64,000 nucleotides of DNA from Aestuariibaculum marinum. Its GTDB lineage: Bacteria; Bacteroidota; Bacteroidia; Flavobacteriales; Flavobacteriaceae. Below, one piece after another: positions 19,009 to 28,612 of the stretch. Each line of letters opens with the position of its first letter. Within the stretch, counting starts at the first letter, position 1. Under the pieces are notes generated by a model that did no database searches, was not told where the DNA came from, and was given only the letters and a program-made list of their open reading frames with translations. The position numbers and the translations under genes are program-made. The stretch covers positions 41,869 to 105,868 of the forward strand of contig NZ_JACVXD010000010.1 in NCBI RefSeq assembly GCF_014596975.1, in the 5' to 3' direction.

Positions 19009-20820
19009 ATGGAATCTACTAAACAAGATATCATTCGGGGCGGACAATTTTTGGTAAAAGAAACCAACTGTGAGGATGTGTTTACGCCCGAAGATTTTAA
19101 CGAGGAACAACGCATGATGAAAGATGCGGTTACCGAGTTTGTCGATCGTGAACTTTGGCCTAACAAACCGCGTTTTGAAGCCAAAGATTATGCTTTAACT
19201 GAATCCTGCATGCAAAAAGCTGCCGAAATGGGATTCTTAAGCATATCGGTTCCTGAAGAATACGGTGGTATGGGCATGGGCTTTGTAGACACCATGTTAG
19301 TCTGCGATTACATTTCAGGTGCTACAGGTTCCTTTAGTACAGCCTATGGTGCACATACAGGTATTGGAACGATGCCCATTTTATTATATGGCACCGAAGA
19401 ACAAAAACAAAAATATGTTCCTAAATTAGCTTCTGGTGAATGGTTCGGATCGTATTGTTTAACAGAACCAGGTGCTGGTAGTGATGCCAACTCTGGAAAA
19501 ACCACCGCTACCCTTTCAGAAGATGGAAAAAGCTATAAAATTAACGGTCAGAAAATGTGGATTTCCAACGCCGGATTCTGTAGTTTAATGATTGTTTTTG
19601 CCCGAATTGAAGACGATAAATACATCACTGGATTCATTGTAGAATACGATCCAGAAAACCCAAATGGTATTACCATGGGCGAAGAAGAACATAAATTAGG
19701 AATTCGGGCTTCATCAACACGACAAGTATTTTTTAATGATACTGTAGTTCCCGTTGAGAATATGTTATCCGAAAGAGGGAACGGATTCAAAATTGCTATG
19801 AATGCCCTAAACGTAGGTCGCATTAAATTAGCAGCAGCCTGTTTAGATGCACAACGTCGCACCATCACCGAATCGGTCAAATATGCAAACGAGCGCATTC
19901 AGTTTAAAACGCCTATTTCAAGTTTTGGGGCCATGCGACAAAAAATTGCTGAAATGGCAACCAACTGCTGGGTAGGAGAAGCGGCAAGTTATCGTGCAGC
20001 AAAAAATATTGAAGACCGTATTGAAATACGAAAAGCTGAAGGTAAAGACACACATCAAGAAGCAGAATTGAAAGGTGTTGAAGAATACGCCATTGAATGT
20101 TCTATTTTAAAAGTAGCGGTTTCAGAGTTTATTCAACATTGTACCGACGAAGGCATTCAGATTTTTGGGGGCATGGGATTCTCTGAAGATACGCCTATCG
20201 AATCGGCTTGGCGAGATGCCAGAATTTCAAGAATTTACGAAGGAACCAACGAAATCAACCGGATGCTTTGCGTAGGTATGTTGATAAAAAAAGCAATGAA
20301 AGGCCATGTTGATGTACTCGGTCCTGCTATGGCGGTTAAAGATGAACTTATGAGTATTCCTTCGTTTGAATCTCCAGACTATTCAGCTTTATTTTCAGAA
20401 GAGAAAAACATCATTAAAAATCTTAAGAAACTGTTCTTAATGGTGGCTGGAGCTACACTTCAAAAATATGGCGAAGACATCGATAAACATCAACAACTCA
20501 TGTTGGCAGCCTCCGATATTTTAATTCAAATTTACCTAGCGGAGTCAGCTATTCTACGTGCCGAAAAAATGGCTAATAAAGACGGTGAAGACAAAGCTAA
20601 AGAACAAATAGCGATGGCCAAACTGAATTTATTTCATGCCATCGATGTGATTGAAACCGCAGGTAAACACTCCATTATTTCAATTTCAACCGGCGATGAA
20701 CAACGCATGATGCTAATGGGACTTAAACGTTACATAAAATACGTCAATATGCCTAATATCATCGAATTAAGAAACGTCATTGCCGATAAAGTAATTACTG
20801 AAAACAAGTACTGTTTTTAA
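19009..20820 (+). CDS. Acyl-CoA dehydrogenase
   Basis: This 603-residue flavoprotein catalyses the first oxidation of beta-oxidation. The core dehydrogenase fold covers about residues 25-430, with EPGAGSDANSGKT and the GQKMWISNAGFCSL region contacting FAD, and MGFSEDTPIESAWRDARISR near the C-terminal end of the core. About 170 further residues form a helical C-terminal extension, as in VLCAD/ACAD9-like enzymes acting on long chains. It is the last gene of the operon, with a 22-bp gap after fadA and a terminator at 20852-20880. Confidence 0.94.
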   Translation: MESTKQDIIRGGQFLVKETNCEDVFTPEDFNEEQRMMKDAVTEFVDRELWPNKPRFEAKDYALTESCMQKAAEMGFLSISVPEEYGGMGMGFVDTMLVCDYISGATGSFSTAYGAHTGIGTMPILLYGTEEQKQKYVPKLASGEWFGSYCLTEPGAGSDANSGKTTATLSEDGKSYKINGQKMWISNAGFCSLMIVFARIEDDKYITGFIVEYDPENPNGITMGEEEHKLGIRASSTRQVFFNDTVVPVENMLSERGNGFKIAMNALNVGRIKLAAACLDAQRRTITESVKYANERIQFKTPISSFGAMRQKIAEMATNCWVGEAASYRAAKNIEDRIEIRKAEGKDTHQEAELKGVEEYAIECSILKVAVSEFIQHCTDEGIQIFGGMGFSEDTPIESAWRDARISRIYEGTNEINRMLCVGMLIKKAMKGHVDVLGPAMAVKDELMSIPSFESPDYSALFSEEKNIIKNLKKLFLMVAGATLQKYGEDIDKHQQLMLAASDILIQIYLAESAILRAEKMANKDGEDKAKEQIAMAKLNLFHAIDVIETAGKHSIISISTGDEQRMMLMGLKRYIKYVNMPNIIELRNVIADKVITENKYCF

Positions 20821-20851
20821 AAATATCTCGTGACTAATTCAATTTATAAAG

Positions 20852-20880
20852 GCGTTTCAATGTAATTATTGAGACGCTTT
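20852..20880 (+). terminator. Terminator of the fad operon
   Basis: GCGTTTCAAT (20852-20861) pairs with ATTGAGACGC (20868-20877), with one G-T wobble and a six-base loop, followed by TTTTATTATTTT. It lies 31 bp after the acyl-CoA dehydrogenase stop codon. Confidence 0.85.
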
Positions 20881-20915
20881 TATTATTTTAAGTATTTTAG
20901 TAAAAATTAAAACTT

Positions 20916-21386
20916 ATGAAATTATTCTACTTCATCTTAATACTTTCGTGCTCATCATTTTCACACGCCCAAGAGGAAATTGTATTAGAACCAAAATTAG
21001 AAAATATAGCCTGGATTTCTGGTAACTGGAAAGGTGAAGCTTTCGGTGGAAAAACAGAAGAAAACTGGAGCTTACCATCTGGAGATTCCATGATGGCAGT
21101 ATTTAAATTAATAAATGATGATAAAGTTTCATTTTACGAAATTGAAATCATCCGCCAATTAGAAAACACCTTAGTGCTTCAACTCAAACACTTTTCCAAC
21201 GATTTAAAAGGTTGGGAAACTAAAGACGAAACCATTGATTTTCCGTTAATAAAAATCACATCTACAAAAGCCATTTTTGAAGGCATGACTTTCGAAAAAA
21301 TTAATGATAATGAAATGAATGTTTATGTAGATATAAAAGACAAAAAAGGAAAGGTTGAAACAGTAAAATTCAATTACAAAAAATAA
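20916..21386 (+). CDS. Secreted DUF6265-like protein
   Basis: This 156-residue protein has a signal peptide (cleavage after SFSHA, about residue 18). The segment IAWISGNWKGEAFGGKTEENW resembles the start of the DUF6265 domain, a small lipocalin-like beta-barrel of unknown function in Bacteroidota. It ends 5 bp before the M28 peptidase gene and may share its transcript. No catalytic motif is recognised. The family call rests on the WISGxWxG pattern alone. Confidence 0.65.
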   Translation: MKLFYFILILSCSSFSHAQEEIVLEPKLENIAWISGNWKGEAFGGKTEENWSLPSGDSMMAVFKLINDDKVSFYEIEIIRQLENTLVLQLKHFSNDLKGWETKDETIDFPLIKITSTKAIFEGMTFEKINDNEMNVYVDIKDKKGKVETVKFNYKK

Positions 21387-21391
21387 TCCCT

Positions 21392-22726
21392 ATGAAATTT
21401 ACACCTTTGTTTGTAATCCTAACACTCTCTCTATCCGGTTACTCTCAAACCAATCAAAAAATCTATGACATTATCGATGCTATTTCTGCCGAACGTATTG
21501 AAAAGGACATTGAAACTTTAGTGAATTTTGGAACACGAAACACCTTTAGTGATACCATTTCAAATACCAGAGGTATTGGTGCTGCGAGACGATGGATCAA
21601 ACAGGAATTTGAAAATATTTCCAAAGGTTGTGATGACTGCTTAGAAGTGTTCTATCAAAAAGATTATGTGACCAAAGCGGGTAATAGTCGTGTGCCACAT
21701 GATGCTTGGGTTGTTAATGTGATAGCCATACAAAAAGGAACCAAATACCCAAACAGCTATATTATTATGAGCGGGGATATCGATTCACGTGCCAGTGACA
21801 CTATGGATTTTACAACCGATGCTCCTGGTGCTAACGATAACGCTTCTGGAATGGCAGGAACCATTGAAGCCGCAAGAGTATTATCTAAATACAAATTCGA
21901 ACACAGCATTGTGTACGTTGGTCTTTCCGGTGAAGAACAGGGATTATTTGGAGGCAAAGGTTTAGCCAATTTTGCCCAAGAACACAACTGGAATATCGTT
22001 GGCGTTTTTAACAACGATATGATTGGAAATATTAAAGGGGTTGATGGGGTTATTGATAACCGAACCTTTAGGGTTTTCTCAGAACCCGTTCCTGCCAACG
22101 AACCTGAAAAAACCAGAAAACTGCGACGCTTTTATGGTGGTGAAGTTGATGGCAACTCACGTCAGTTGGCGCGATACATTCACAAAACAACCAAAACCTA
22201 TATGCCTGAAATGAACCCGATGATGATTTACAGGTTAGACCGCTTTGGTCGTGGAGGTCACCATCGTCCGTTTAACGACTTAGGATTTCCTGCCATTCGC
22301 ATTATGGAGGCTCATGAAAATTACACGCAACAACATCAGGATGTTCGCGAAGAAAACGGCATAAAATACGGCGATGTTTTAGAACATGTAAATTTTGAAT
22401 ACGCAAAAAAACTAACCGCGGTTAACGCTATTAATATGGCAAGTTTAGCTTCAGCGCCTCCTGCCCCTATTGAAGTTGCTATAGGTGGCATTGTTGAAGC
22501 CTCGGCAAAATTAAAATGGAGTAAAGTTGAGGGGGCCAAAGGTTATAAAATATATTGGCGCGACACCACCTCTCCTACCTGGGATTACAGTCGATACGTC
22601 GGTGATATTTCTGAATTCACCTTAGAAGGCGTTGTGATTGACAATTATTTCTTTGGCGTTTCAGCAGTTAATAAAGATGGCTTTGAAAGTGTAGTCACAT
22701 TTCCCAATAGTATCATTAGAAATTAA
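21392..22726 (+). CDS. Secreted M28 family zinc peptidase with fibronectin type III-like tail
   Basis: This 444-residue protein has a signal peptide ending at SGYSQ (about residue 19). The M28 domain shows the metal ligands in the order expected for a co-catalytic di-zinc site: DAPGANDNASG near residue 145, the catalytic glutamates in LSGEEQGLFG near 185, FNNDMIGN near 206 and a C-terminal histidine in the GHHRPFNDLGFP region near 290. From about residue 350 a fibronectin type III-like domain (KLKWSKVEGAKGYKIYW) follows. It probably trims peptides in the periplasm or outside the cell. Confidence 0.9.
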   Translation: MKFTPLFVILTLSLSGYSQTNQKIYDIIDAISAERIEKDIETLVNFGTRNTFSDTISNTRGIGAARRWIKQEFENISKGCDDCLEVFYQKDYVTKAGNSRVPHDAWVVNVIAIQKGTKYPNSYIIMSGDIDSRASDTMDFTTDAPGANDNASGMAGTIEAARVLSKYKFEHSIVYVGLSGEEQGLFGGKGLANFAQEHNWNIVGVFNNDMIGNIKGVDGVIDNRTFRVFSEPVPANEPEKTRKLRRFYGGEVDGNSRQLARYIHKTTKTYMPEMNPMMIYRLDRFGRGGHHRPFNDLGFPAIRIMEAHENYTQQHQDVREENGIKYGDVLEHVNFEYAKKLTAVNAINMASLASAPPAPIEVAIGGIVEASAKLKWSKVEGAKGYKIYWRDTTSPTWDYSRYVGDISEFTLEGVVIDNYFFGVSAVNKDGFESVVTFPNSIIRN

Positions 22727-22727
22727 C

Positions 22728-22746
22728 AAAGCTTTAGTAAGCTTTT
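22728..22746 (+). terminator. Weak terminator-like hairpin after the M28 peptidase gene
   Basis: AAAGCTT (22728-22734) and AAGCTTT (22739-22745) form a 7-bp stem with loop TAGT directly after the stop codon, followed by only a short T run. Partial termination ahead of the M1 peptidase gene is possible. Confidence 0.4.
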
Positions 22747-22786
22747 AAATCTGTTTTTAATTAATTTACGGTTTAAACATAAACTA

Positions 22787-24430
22787 ATGAACACCCGTTT
22801 TTTACTATTTTCAATATCCTTTTTAGCTTTATCGTTTTCGGCGAAAGCCCAGTTAATGACCGATAAAACTGTATTCACACAACAAGACACGCTTCGTGGT
22901 AGTATTACGTCTGAGCGCGTTTGGTGGGATTTAACCTACTACCATTTAGCTGTGGAAATCGCTCCTGATCAAAAGTTTATTTCCGGAAAAAACACGATTC
23001 AATATAAGGTTTTAAATCAGCAGTCGGTCATGCAAATCGACTTACAAGAACCGTTAAAAATCACCAAGGTGACTCAAAATGGAAAACCTTTAAAAGTCGA
23101 ACATAACGGCAACGCACATTTTGTTACCTTAAAACAAAAGCAAACTGTGGGAACCACAAAAAACATAGAAGTATATTACGAAGGACATCCTAAAGTCGCG
23201 GTTAAAGCACCTTGGGATGGTGGTTTTTCATGGAAAAAGGACAAACACGGCAATCCGTTTGTAGCAACCTCTTGTCAAGGTTTGGGAGCTAGTGTTTGGT
23301 GGCCATGTAAAGACCATATGTACGATGAAGTTGATAGCATGGATATAAGTGTAACCGTTCCAAAAGGATTAATAGATGTCTCAAACGGACAATTTGCAGG
23401 TAAAACAGAAAATGAAAAAACAACCACTTACAATTGGACAGTAAAAAACCCAATCAACAACTACGGTGTTAATGCCAATGTTGGCGATTACGTGCATTTC
23501 TCTGAAATCTACCAAGGTGAAAAGGGACCTTTAAATATGGATTACTATGTCCTTAAAGATCATTTAGAAAAAGCCAAAGAACAATTCAAACAAGCCCCTA
23601 AAATGATGAAGGCTTTTGAATATTGGTTTGGGCCTTATCCGTTTTACGAAGATGGTTTTAAAATTGTTGAAACGCCTTATTTAGGTATGGAACACCAAAG
23701 TTCGGTAACCTATGGAAATGGATTTAAAAACGGTTACTTAGGACGTGATCTTTCTGGAACAGGCTGGGGATTAAAATTCGATTTTATTATTATTCATGAA
23801 TCGGGTCATGAATGGTTTGCGAATAACATTACTTACAAAGACGCAGCCGATATGTGGATTCATGAAAGCTTTACAAACTACTCTGAGTCACTGTATTTAG
23901 AATATTACTTTGGAAAAGAGGCCGCTTCAGAATACGTTATCGGCATCAGAAAAAATATTTTAAACGACAAACCTATTATCGGACCATACAATGTAAATAA
24001 AGAAGGCTCTGGCGATATGTACTATAAAGGCGCTAATATGATTCATACGCTTCGCCAATTGATTGAAGATGACGAAAAATTCCGCGATATTTTGCGCGGT
24101 ATGAATGAAACCTTTTATCATCAAACCGTAACAACGCAACAAATCGAAAATTACATCAGCAAACAAACCGGTTACGATTTACAGGAGTTTTTCGATCAAT
24201 ACCTGAGAACAACAAAAATTCCAACACTAGAATATTCTGTTAGCGACAAAGAGCTTAAATTCCGTTGGACGAATATTATTGAAAAATTCGATATGCCAGT
24301 ACGTGTTTCTCTTAACGGAAACGACCAATGGATTTACCCAAAAGCAGAATGGAAAACAATAAAACTAGATGATTCTGAAAACATCTTTAAGGTCGATCCT
24401 AACTTTTATATCGAAACCAAAAAACTATAA
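22787..24430 (+). CDS. Secreted M1 family metallopeptidase
   Basis: This 547-residue protein has a signal peptide (ending at SAKA, about residue 21). The zinc site is H337-E-S-G-H341 with the third ligand E360 in WIHESFTNY. The upstream substrate-binding loop YLGMEHQSSV takes the place of the GAMEN motif of classical aminopeptidases. It is shorter than full aminopeptidase N, lacking the large C-terminal helical domain, as is common for secreted Bacteroidota members. It likely releases N-terminal residues from peptides. A YdeI-like gene follows after 5 bp. Confidence 0.92.
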   Translation: MNTRFLLFSISFLALSFSAKAQLMTDKTVFTQQDTLRGSITSERVWWDLTYYHLAVEIAPDQKFISGKNTIQYKVLNQQSVMQIDLQEPLKITKVTQNGKPLKVEHNGNAHFVTLKQKQTVGTTKNIEVYYEGHPKVAVKAPWDGGFSWKKDKHGNPFVATSCQGLGASVWWPCKDHMYDEVDSMDISVTVPKGLIDVSNGQFAGKTENEKTTTYNWTVKNPINNYGVNANVGDYVHFSEIYQGEKGPLNMDYYVLKDHLEKAKEQFKQAPKMMKAFEYWFGPYPFYEDGFKIVETPYLGMEHQSSVTYGNGFKNGYLGRDLSGTGWGLKFDFIIIHESGHEWFANNITYKDAADMWIHESFTNYSESLYLEYYFGKEAASEYVIGIRKNILNDKPIIGPYNVNKEGSGDMYYKGANMIHTLRQLIEDDEKFRDILRGMNETFYHQTVTTQQIENYISKQTGYDLQEFFDQYLRTTKIPTLEYSVSDKELKFRWTNIIEKFDMPVRVSLNGNDQWIYPKAEWKTIKLDDSENIFKVDPNFYIETKKL

Positions 24431-24435
24431 ACGAT

Positions 24436-25005
24436 ATGTTGTCTGAGCTTTACTTTAAAACGGATAAGGAATGGCGCAACTGGCTTCATGAAAATCATAA
24501 TACAGCATCTGGTATTTATTTAATTTTTTTCAAGGTAAACCATGAAAAGGATAGCATGCGATGGGAAGAGGCTGTTAAAGTAGCGCTATGTTATGGCTGG
24601 ATTGATTCTACAGTTAAGAGTTTAGGCGATGGCAAACGCCGACAATATTTTACGCCTAGAAACCCTAAAAGTGTTTGGAGTGCGGTCAATAAAAAATATA
24701 TTGAATCATTACTTGCTGAGGGTTTAATGCACAAAAGTGGTCTAGAAACCATTGAAAAAGCTAAAGAAAATGGCAGTTGGTCGGCATTGGACGATGTTGA
24801 AAACGGCATTATCCCTGATGATTTACAGATGGCATTCAACGATAATTTAGAAGCCTACAATAATTACCTCAATTTTGCGCCTTCCTACAGAAAGAGTTAT
24901 TTATACTGGCTGAATCAAGCCAAACGTGAAGAGACAAGAAAAAAGCGCATAACTGAAATCATTCAATTATGCGCTGACAATATAAAATCTAGAGGCTCTT
25001 ACTAA
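24436..25005 (+). CDS. YdeI/OmpD-associated family protein
   Basis: This 189-residue cytoplasmic protein shows the pattern of the YdeI family: an N-terminal TDKEWRNWLHENH, ALCYGWIDSTVKSLGDGKRR, FTPRNPKSVWSAVNK, and the C-terminal AP-rich helix region FAPSYRKSYLYWLNQAKREE. Members have been linked to bacteriocin or antimicrobial-peptide tolerance in enterobacteria, but the biochemical function is not settled. It starts 5 bp after the M1 peptidase and converges with the glycosyltransferase gene. Confidence 0.85.
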   Translation: MLSELYFKTDKEWRNWLHENHNTASGIYLIFFKVNHEKDSMRWEEAVKVALCYGWIDSTVKSLGDGKRRQYFTPRNPKSVWSAVNKKYIESLLAEGLMHKSGLETIEKAKENGSWSALDDVENGIIPDDLQMAFNDNLEAYNNYLNFAPSYRKSYLYWLNQAKREETRKKRITEIIQLCADNIKSRGSY

Positions 25006-25015
25006 ACCATATTAA

Positions 25016-26293
25016 TTAATAAATACTGGATTCTGCCGAACGCTGATTAATAGAGCTATTAAATATTGATAAAATACGTTTTGCTATTCCTGTCCATCCA
25101 AAATTACGACGTGCAAAACGCGCCCCTTCAACCGATAATTCGTTTCGCAATTTAGGGTATAATAACGGCATCGACATCATTGCTCCAAATTCTACCGGAC
25201 GATGCGGATCGGCAAATAACGCCTGATTACCAAAATCAATTAAATCGTATAATCCGCCATGAACAGTAACCACACTTGGTGTACCACACGCCATAGCTTC
25301 AATAGCTACCATTCCGAAGGGTTCATAACGCGATGGCATTGCAAAAATATTCGCTGAGCGATATACATTGGCTAAATCTTCGTCGGCTACGTAACTTTTC
25401 CAGGTAATTTTATCTAATATCCCTAATTCTCCTGCCAGTTTTTTAAGTCCTGCAACCCCTTTATCATCTTGCTTTGAGTTATCTCCTCCAATGGCTGCCA
25501 CAAGTCGGGCTTCCGGACAGAGTTCAAAAACAGTAGGTAATGACTGAATTAATAAATCATACCCCTTGTTATGAGCCATACGCCCTAAAGCCAAAATATC
25601 GGTTGGCTGAATATCGTACTTCACTCTTATCTTATCGTTTTCTTTAGATGGTACCGGGAAGAATCTATTCTCATCAATTCCTGGAGGAATCATACCACAA
25701 TTACGTGGCAACACATCGTATTGTTGTGTTAATAAATCGACTTGCGGTAAGGTGGTTGCAATAACATAATTACACATTTGATATACGAAATACTCCTTTC
25801 GAATACGTTCTTTAAAACGATATTTCTTTTCCATGTCCTCTTCCTCCATATCACTTCCCATGGTATGCTGTTTCCACCAACCTAAAGAGTGTGGCGTATG
25901 CACATGACAAATACCTAATTCTTCAGCAATTTTTTGTCCTGCCCAACCAGCATCCCAGTAATGGGTATATACCACATCATACTTTTTTCTTTCTTTTTTA
26001 ATTGCCGCAAGACAGTTAGTCACAAACTTTTTGAGGTGATCGTGCATATCTTCCTTTCTAATGAATTTTTTACCACCAAAAGGAATACGCCATACACTGT
26101 AATTCTCATCGACGTGATCATATTCTGGTTGATCTTCAAATTGTCGGGTTACCAAATCTACCTTTTTTCCTAATCGACTAAAACGTTCTGCGAGCTCTAA
26201 AACATAAACTACTTGTCCTCCGGTATCAGGCTTTCCTAATTCGGCATTAGCACCAACGTATCCGTGCAAAGAGATCATTAAAATTGACTTCAT
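25016..26293 (-). CDS. Sucrose-phosphate-synthase-like glycosyltransferase (GT4)
   Basis: This 425-residue GT-B retaining glycosyltransferase has an N-terminal ISLHGYVGANAELGKPDTGG with the signature of the sucrose synthase/sucrose-phosphate synthase branch. The C-terminal nucleotide-sugar site EPFGMVAIEAMACGTPSVV carries the E-x7-E pattern. HTPHSLGWWK and PPGIDENRF also match that branch. It would transfer glucose from a nucleotide sugar to fructose-6-phosphate or a similar phosphorylated acceptor. The upstream gene encodes a fused phosphatase of the sucrose-phosphate phosphatase type, which supports sucrose or an analogue as product. The acceptor cannot be proven here. The reading frame ends 10 bp from the convergent YdeI-like gene. 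Confidence 0.85.
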   Translation of the reverse strand: MKSILMISLHGYVGANAELGKPDTGGQVVYVLELAERFSRLGKKVDLVTRQFEDQPEYDHVDENYSVWRIPFGGKKFIRKEDMHDHLKKFVTNCLAAIKKERKKYDVVYTHYWDAGWAGQKIAEELGICHVHTPHSLGWWKQHTMGSDMEEEDMEKKYRFKERIRKEYFVYQMCNYVIATTLPQVDLLTQQYDVLPRNCGMIPPGIDENRFFPVPSKENDKIRVKYDIQPTDILALGRMAHNKGYDLLIQSLPTVFELCPEARLVAAIGGDNSKQDDKGVAGLKKLAGELGILDKITWKSYVADEDLANVYRSANIFAMPSRYEPFGMVAIEAMACGTPSVVTVHGGLYDLIDFGNQALFADPHRPVEFGAMMSMPLLYPKLRNELSVEGARFARRNFGWTGIAKRILSIFNSSINQRSAESSIY

Positions 26294-26311
26294 ATTTTTA
26301 TATTTTAGTTA

Positions 26312-28387
26312 TTAAATTACTTTTAAATCGTTACAAGCAGAAATGTACTGTGCTGCAGACCAAGCCTGATATGCCTTACCCATAGCCTTACCTGATGTAC
26401 CATGAGCCCACTCAGTAAACTCCCATTCTTCGGTAAGCCCTTGTTTGTTAATTAAGGCGAGCTTGTATAATTCTGAAATAGCTACTTCGCGTAAGCCCAA
26501 CTTATTCACAAACTTCACCCAGAACCCACCAACGAAAGGCCAGATACCTCCATTATGATAGTGATGTGGCAGGTTTAAAAGATTTACTGTATAATATGGT
26601 CTCCAATCCGGATCTCCCGGTGTTACTACTGGATACACATTTCGAATAGGGAACGGATCGTTCACCCCAACTCCCAAAATAAATTTGAAGGTTTGATGCG
26701 CTTTTTCGGCATCTACTGTTCCGTGAAGAAAAGCTAAAACATTTCCAAATACATCACAGCGCCAGCTAAAATCGAACGGTGTGGTTTGAGCTATTAAATA
26801 AGAGGTATCTCCAAGTGTAAACTGACGTTCGGCAAACGATACCGACTGAAATAATTTCTGTTGTGTAGACGGCCAGAAGTTTTGAAGAATTTCCTTTTTA
26901 ATAACCTGAGACCATCTGATATATTCTCCGGCTTCCTCATAATCACCGAGCATTTCAAGCATACGTCCGTAGCATACATTGGCACGATACCATAAAATTT
27001 CGTCGTACAAAATGTTATAACTTCCGCCGAATAAATCGGTCCAGTCTCCTGCCTCAGGAATCTCCAGTAAAGCATCATTATTACTATCGTGCGCACCAAG
27101 CCAACGCATGGTTTCTTTAATATCTGAAATATACTTACGAAGAAAATCGATATCCTTCGTGACATTGACATATTCGTAAAAAGCAATCACGACCCAAATA
27201 CCGCTATCGATAGAACAAATACCTCCTACCCCAGAATAATCGGCTACATTATCTTTAATGCGAACGTTTGATGGAATTTGTCCGTTACGTGAAATATGCT
27301 CGAAAAGCGTTACTAAAGTTTGCCTTTGACATTTATGAATCTCTTCATCATGAATAAGTGATAAAGACCCAATAACGGTAATTGCACCATCACGAGCCCA
27401 GACACTGTGATAATTTTCATCGGTACCACTAGGGACATTATCTTTTATAGAACAGGCTGAAAATCCGAGCGGCGTTATATTCTTCTTTAACGCAATAATG
27501 GCTTTATCATAGCCTTCACGGATTAGTTCTAATTTTTCCTTGTCGTCATCTTCAGCAATATGACTCAACTCCTGCTGAATAAAATAATCATCTGTATGAT
27601 CTTCTTCTAAGCAGGTTTTTGCTTCTTCAGGTAAGACTTTATAATAAATTAGACCTTCTACAACTCCATTTCCATGGTCTCCTTCAGAATGATAAACCTG
27701 TCTGTATTTAGTAAACTTATACAGTTCTTCATGGGCATTTGCAACCACAATACCACGAATACCTTTCATATTAAACATAGCCGAATCATTACCGCTATCA
27801 CCAGCAACCAAAACATTTTCTGGTGTTAAATCTAATTTAGAAAGTAACCATTGTAGCGCATTGCCTTTATTCGCCCATTTTGGTAATACATCCAAAAATT
27901 TATTTCCGGAATACACAATATTCACCAACATGTTAGCTTTTGCAAAATCAGCTTCAATACTTTCAATGAGTTCATCATTAGCATCGTGAAAAAAGTAGCT
28001 TCGTTTGTAAGAATGTTGAAATTTTGCAGGCTGATCACTAATAGGATGGTCTATACTTTGAATTAGCTTTTCTACAGCATCTAAATCCCAACCTTCATCT
28101 AATACATCATTAAATTCTTTAACAACACACCCTTTGTTGCAATCGTAAATAAGCGTTCCAACTCCTCCAATAATATAGTCTGGTTTCGGGAGTACTCCCT
28201 TTTTAATAAGCCGAAGTACATCATCAATTAACCGCCCTGTATTATAGGTGAGTATAATACCTTCGGGTTTATATTTTTTCCAGATTTTTTTAAAATTACT
28301 TTTAAGTGTGTGAAATTCTATTAATGTGTTATCAATATCGAAAGAAAGGAGCTTGATAGGACTCTCATCTGTAAGGTTTGTTTCCAT
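26312..28387 (-). CDS. HAD phosphatase fused to an (alpha/alpha)6 glycoside hydrolase
   Basis: This 691-residue protein has two enzymes in one chain. Residues about 10-260 form a HAD-IIB phosphatase of the sucrose-phosphate phosphatase kind: nucleophile motif SFDIDNTL, then TYNTGR, then VLVAGDSGNDSAMF. Residues about 290-690 form an (alpha/alpha)6 toroid with VWARDGAITVIGSL, EAGDWTDLFGG and NGGIWPFVGGFW, resembling amylo-alpha-1,6-glucosidase and GH100-type neutral invertase enzymes. The next gene, 18 bp downstream, is a sucrose-phosphate-synthase-like transferase. A phosphatase and a glycosidase in the same polypeptide, beside the synthase, suggest a sugar made and broken down by the same operon. 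The product is inference. Confidence 0.82.
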   Translation of the reverse strand: METNLTDESPIKLLSFDIDNTLIEFHTLKSNFKKIWKKYKPEGIILTYNTGRLIDDVLRLIKKGVLPKPDYIIGGVGTLIYDCNKGCVVKEFNDVLDEGWDLDAVEKLIQSIDHPISDQPAKFQHSYKRSYFFHDANDELIESIEADFAKANMLVNIVYSGNKFLDVLPKWANKGNALQWLLSKLDLTPENVLVAGDSGNDSAMFNMKGIRGIVVANAHEELYKFTKYRQVYHSEGDHGNGVVEGLIYYKVLPEEAKTCLEEDHTDDYFIQQELSHIAEDDDKEKLELIREGYDKAIIALKKNITPLGFSACSIKDNVPSGTDENYHSVWARDGAITVIGSLSLIHDEEIHKCQRQTLVTLFEHISRNGQIPSNVRIKDNVADYSGVGGICSIDSGIWVVIAFYEYVNVTKDIDFLRKYISDIKETMRWLGAHDSNNDALLEIPEAGDWTDLFGGSYNILYDEILWYRANVCYGRMLEMLGDYEEAGEYIRWSQVIKKEILQNFWPSTQQKLFQSVSFAERQFTLGDTSYLIAQTTPFDFSWRCDVFGNVLAFLHGTVDAEKAHQTFKFILGVGVNDPFPIRNVYPVVTPGDPDWRPYYTVNLLNLPHHYHNGGIWPFVGGFWVKFVNKLGLREVAISELYKLALINKQGLTEEWEFTEWAHGTSGKAMGKAYQAWSAAQYISACNDLKVI

Positions 28388-28541
28388 ATTAAGAAATTCT
28401 GAAGCGTTTTATTTGTTTTTATTTAAAAAACCACGAAAAACACATGGTTTTTGCTTAATATACGCAAAAAATCACGAAAAACTGCCCAAAAAAGTTCTTT
28501 AGAAAACCTGTCGAATAATTTTTTATTGGAATAAAAAAAAT

Positions 28542-28579
28542 TGGTGGTTTAAAATACAGATTTGAAAATTAAACCACCA
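28542..28579 (-). terminator. Terminator of the VWA/AAA+ operon
   Basis: TGGTGGTTTAA (28542-28552) and TTAAACCACCA (28569-28579) form a perfect 11-bp stem with a 16-base loop. On the minus strand it is followed by a run of eight T residues. It lies 33 bp beyond the stop codon of the AAA+ gene. Confidence 0.85.
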
Positions 28580-28612
28580 TATACCATGAATATGAAAATG
28601 AGAAAAACGGTA

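Noticed and set aside
26794..27186. 130-codon minus-strand frame inside the HAD/glycosidase gene
   Set aside because: It lies in another frame of the same strand as a gene with clear domains; the sequence has no family features.
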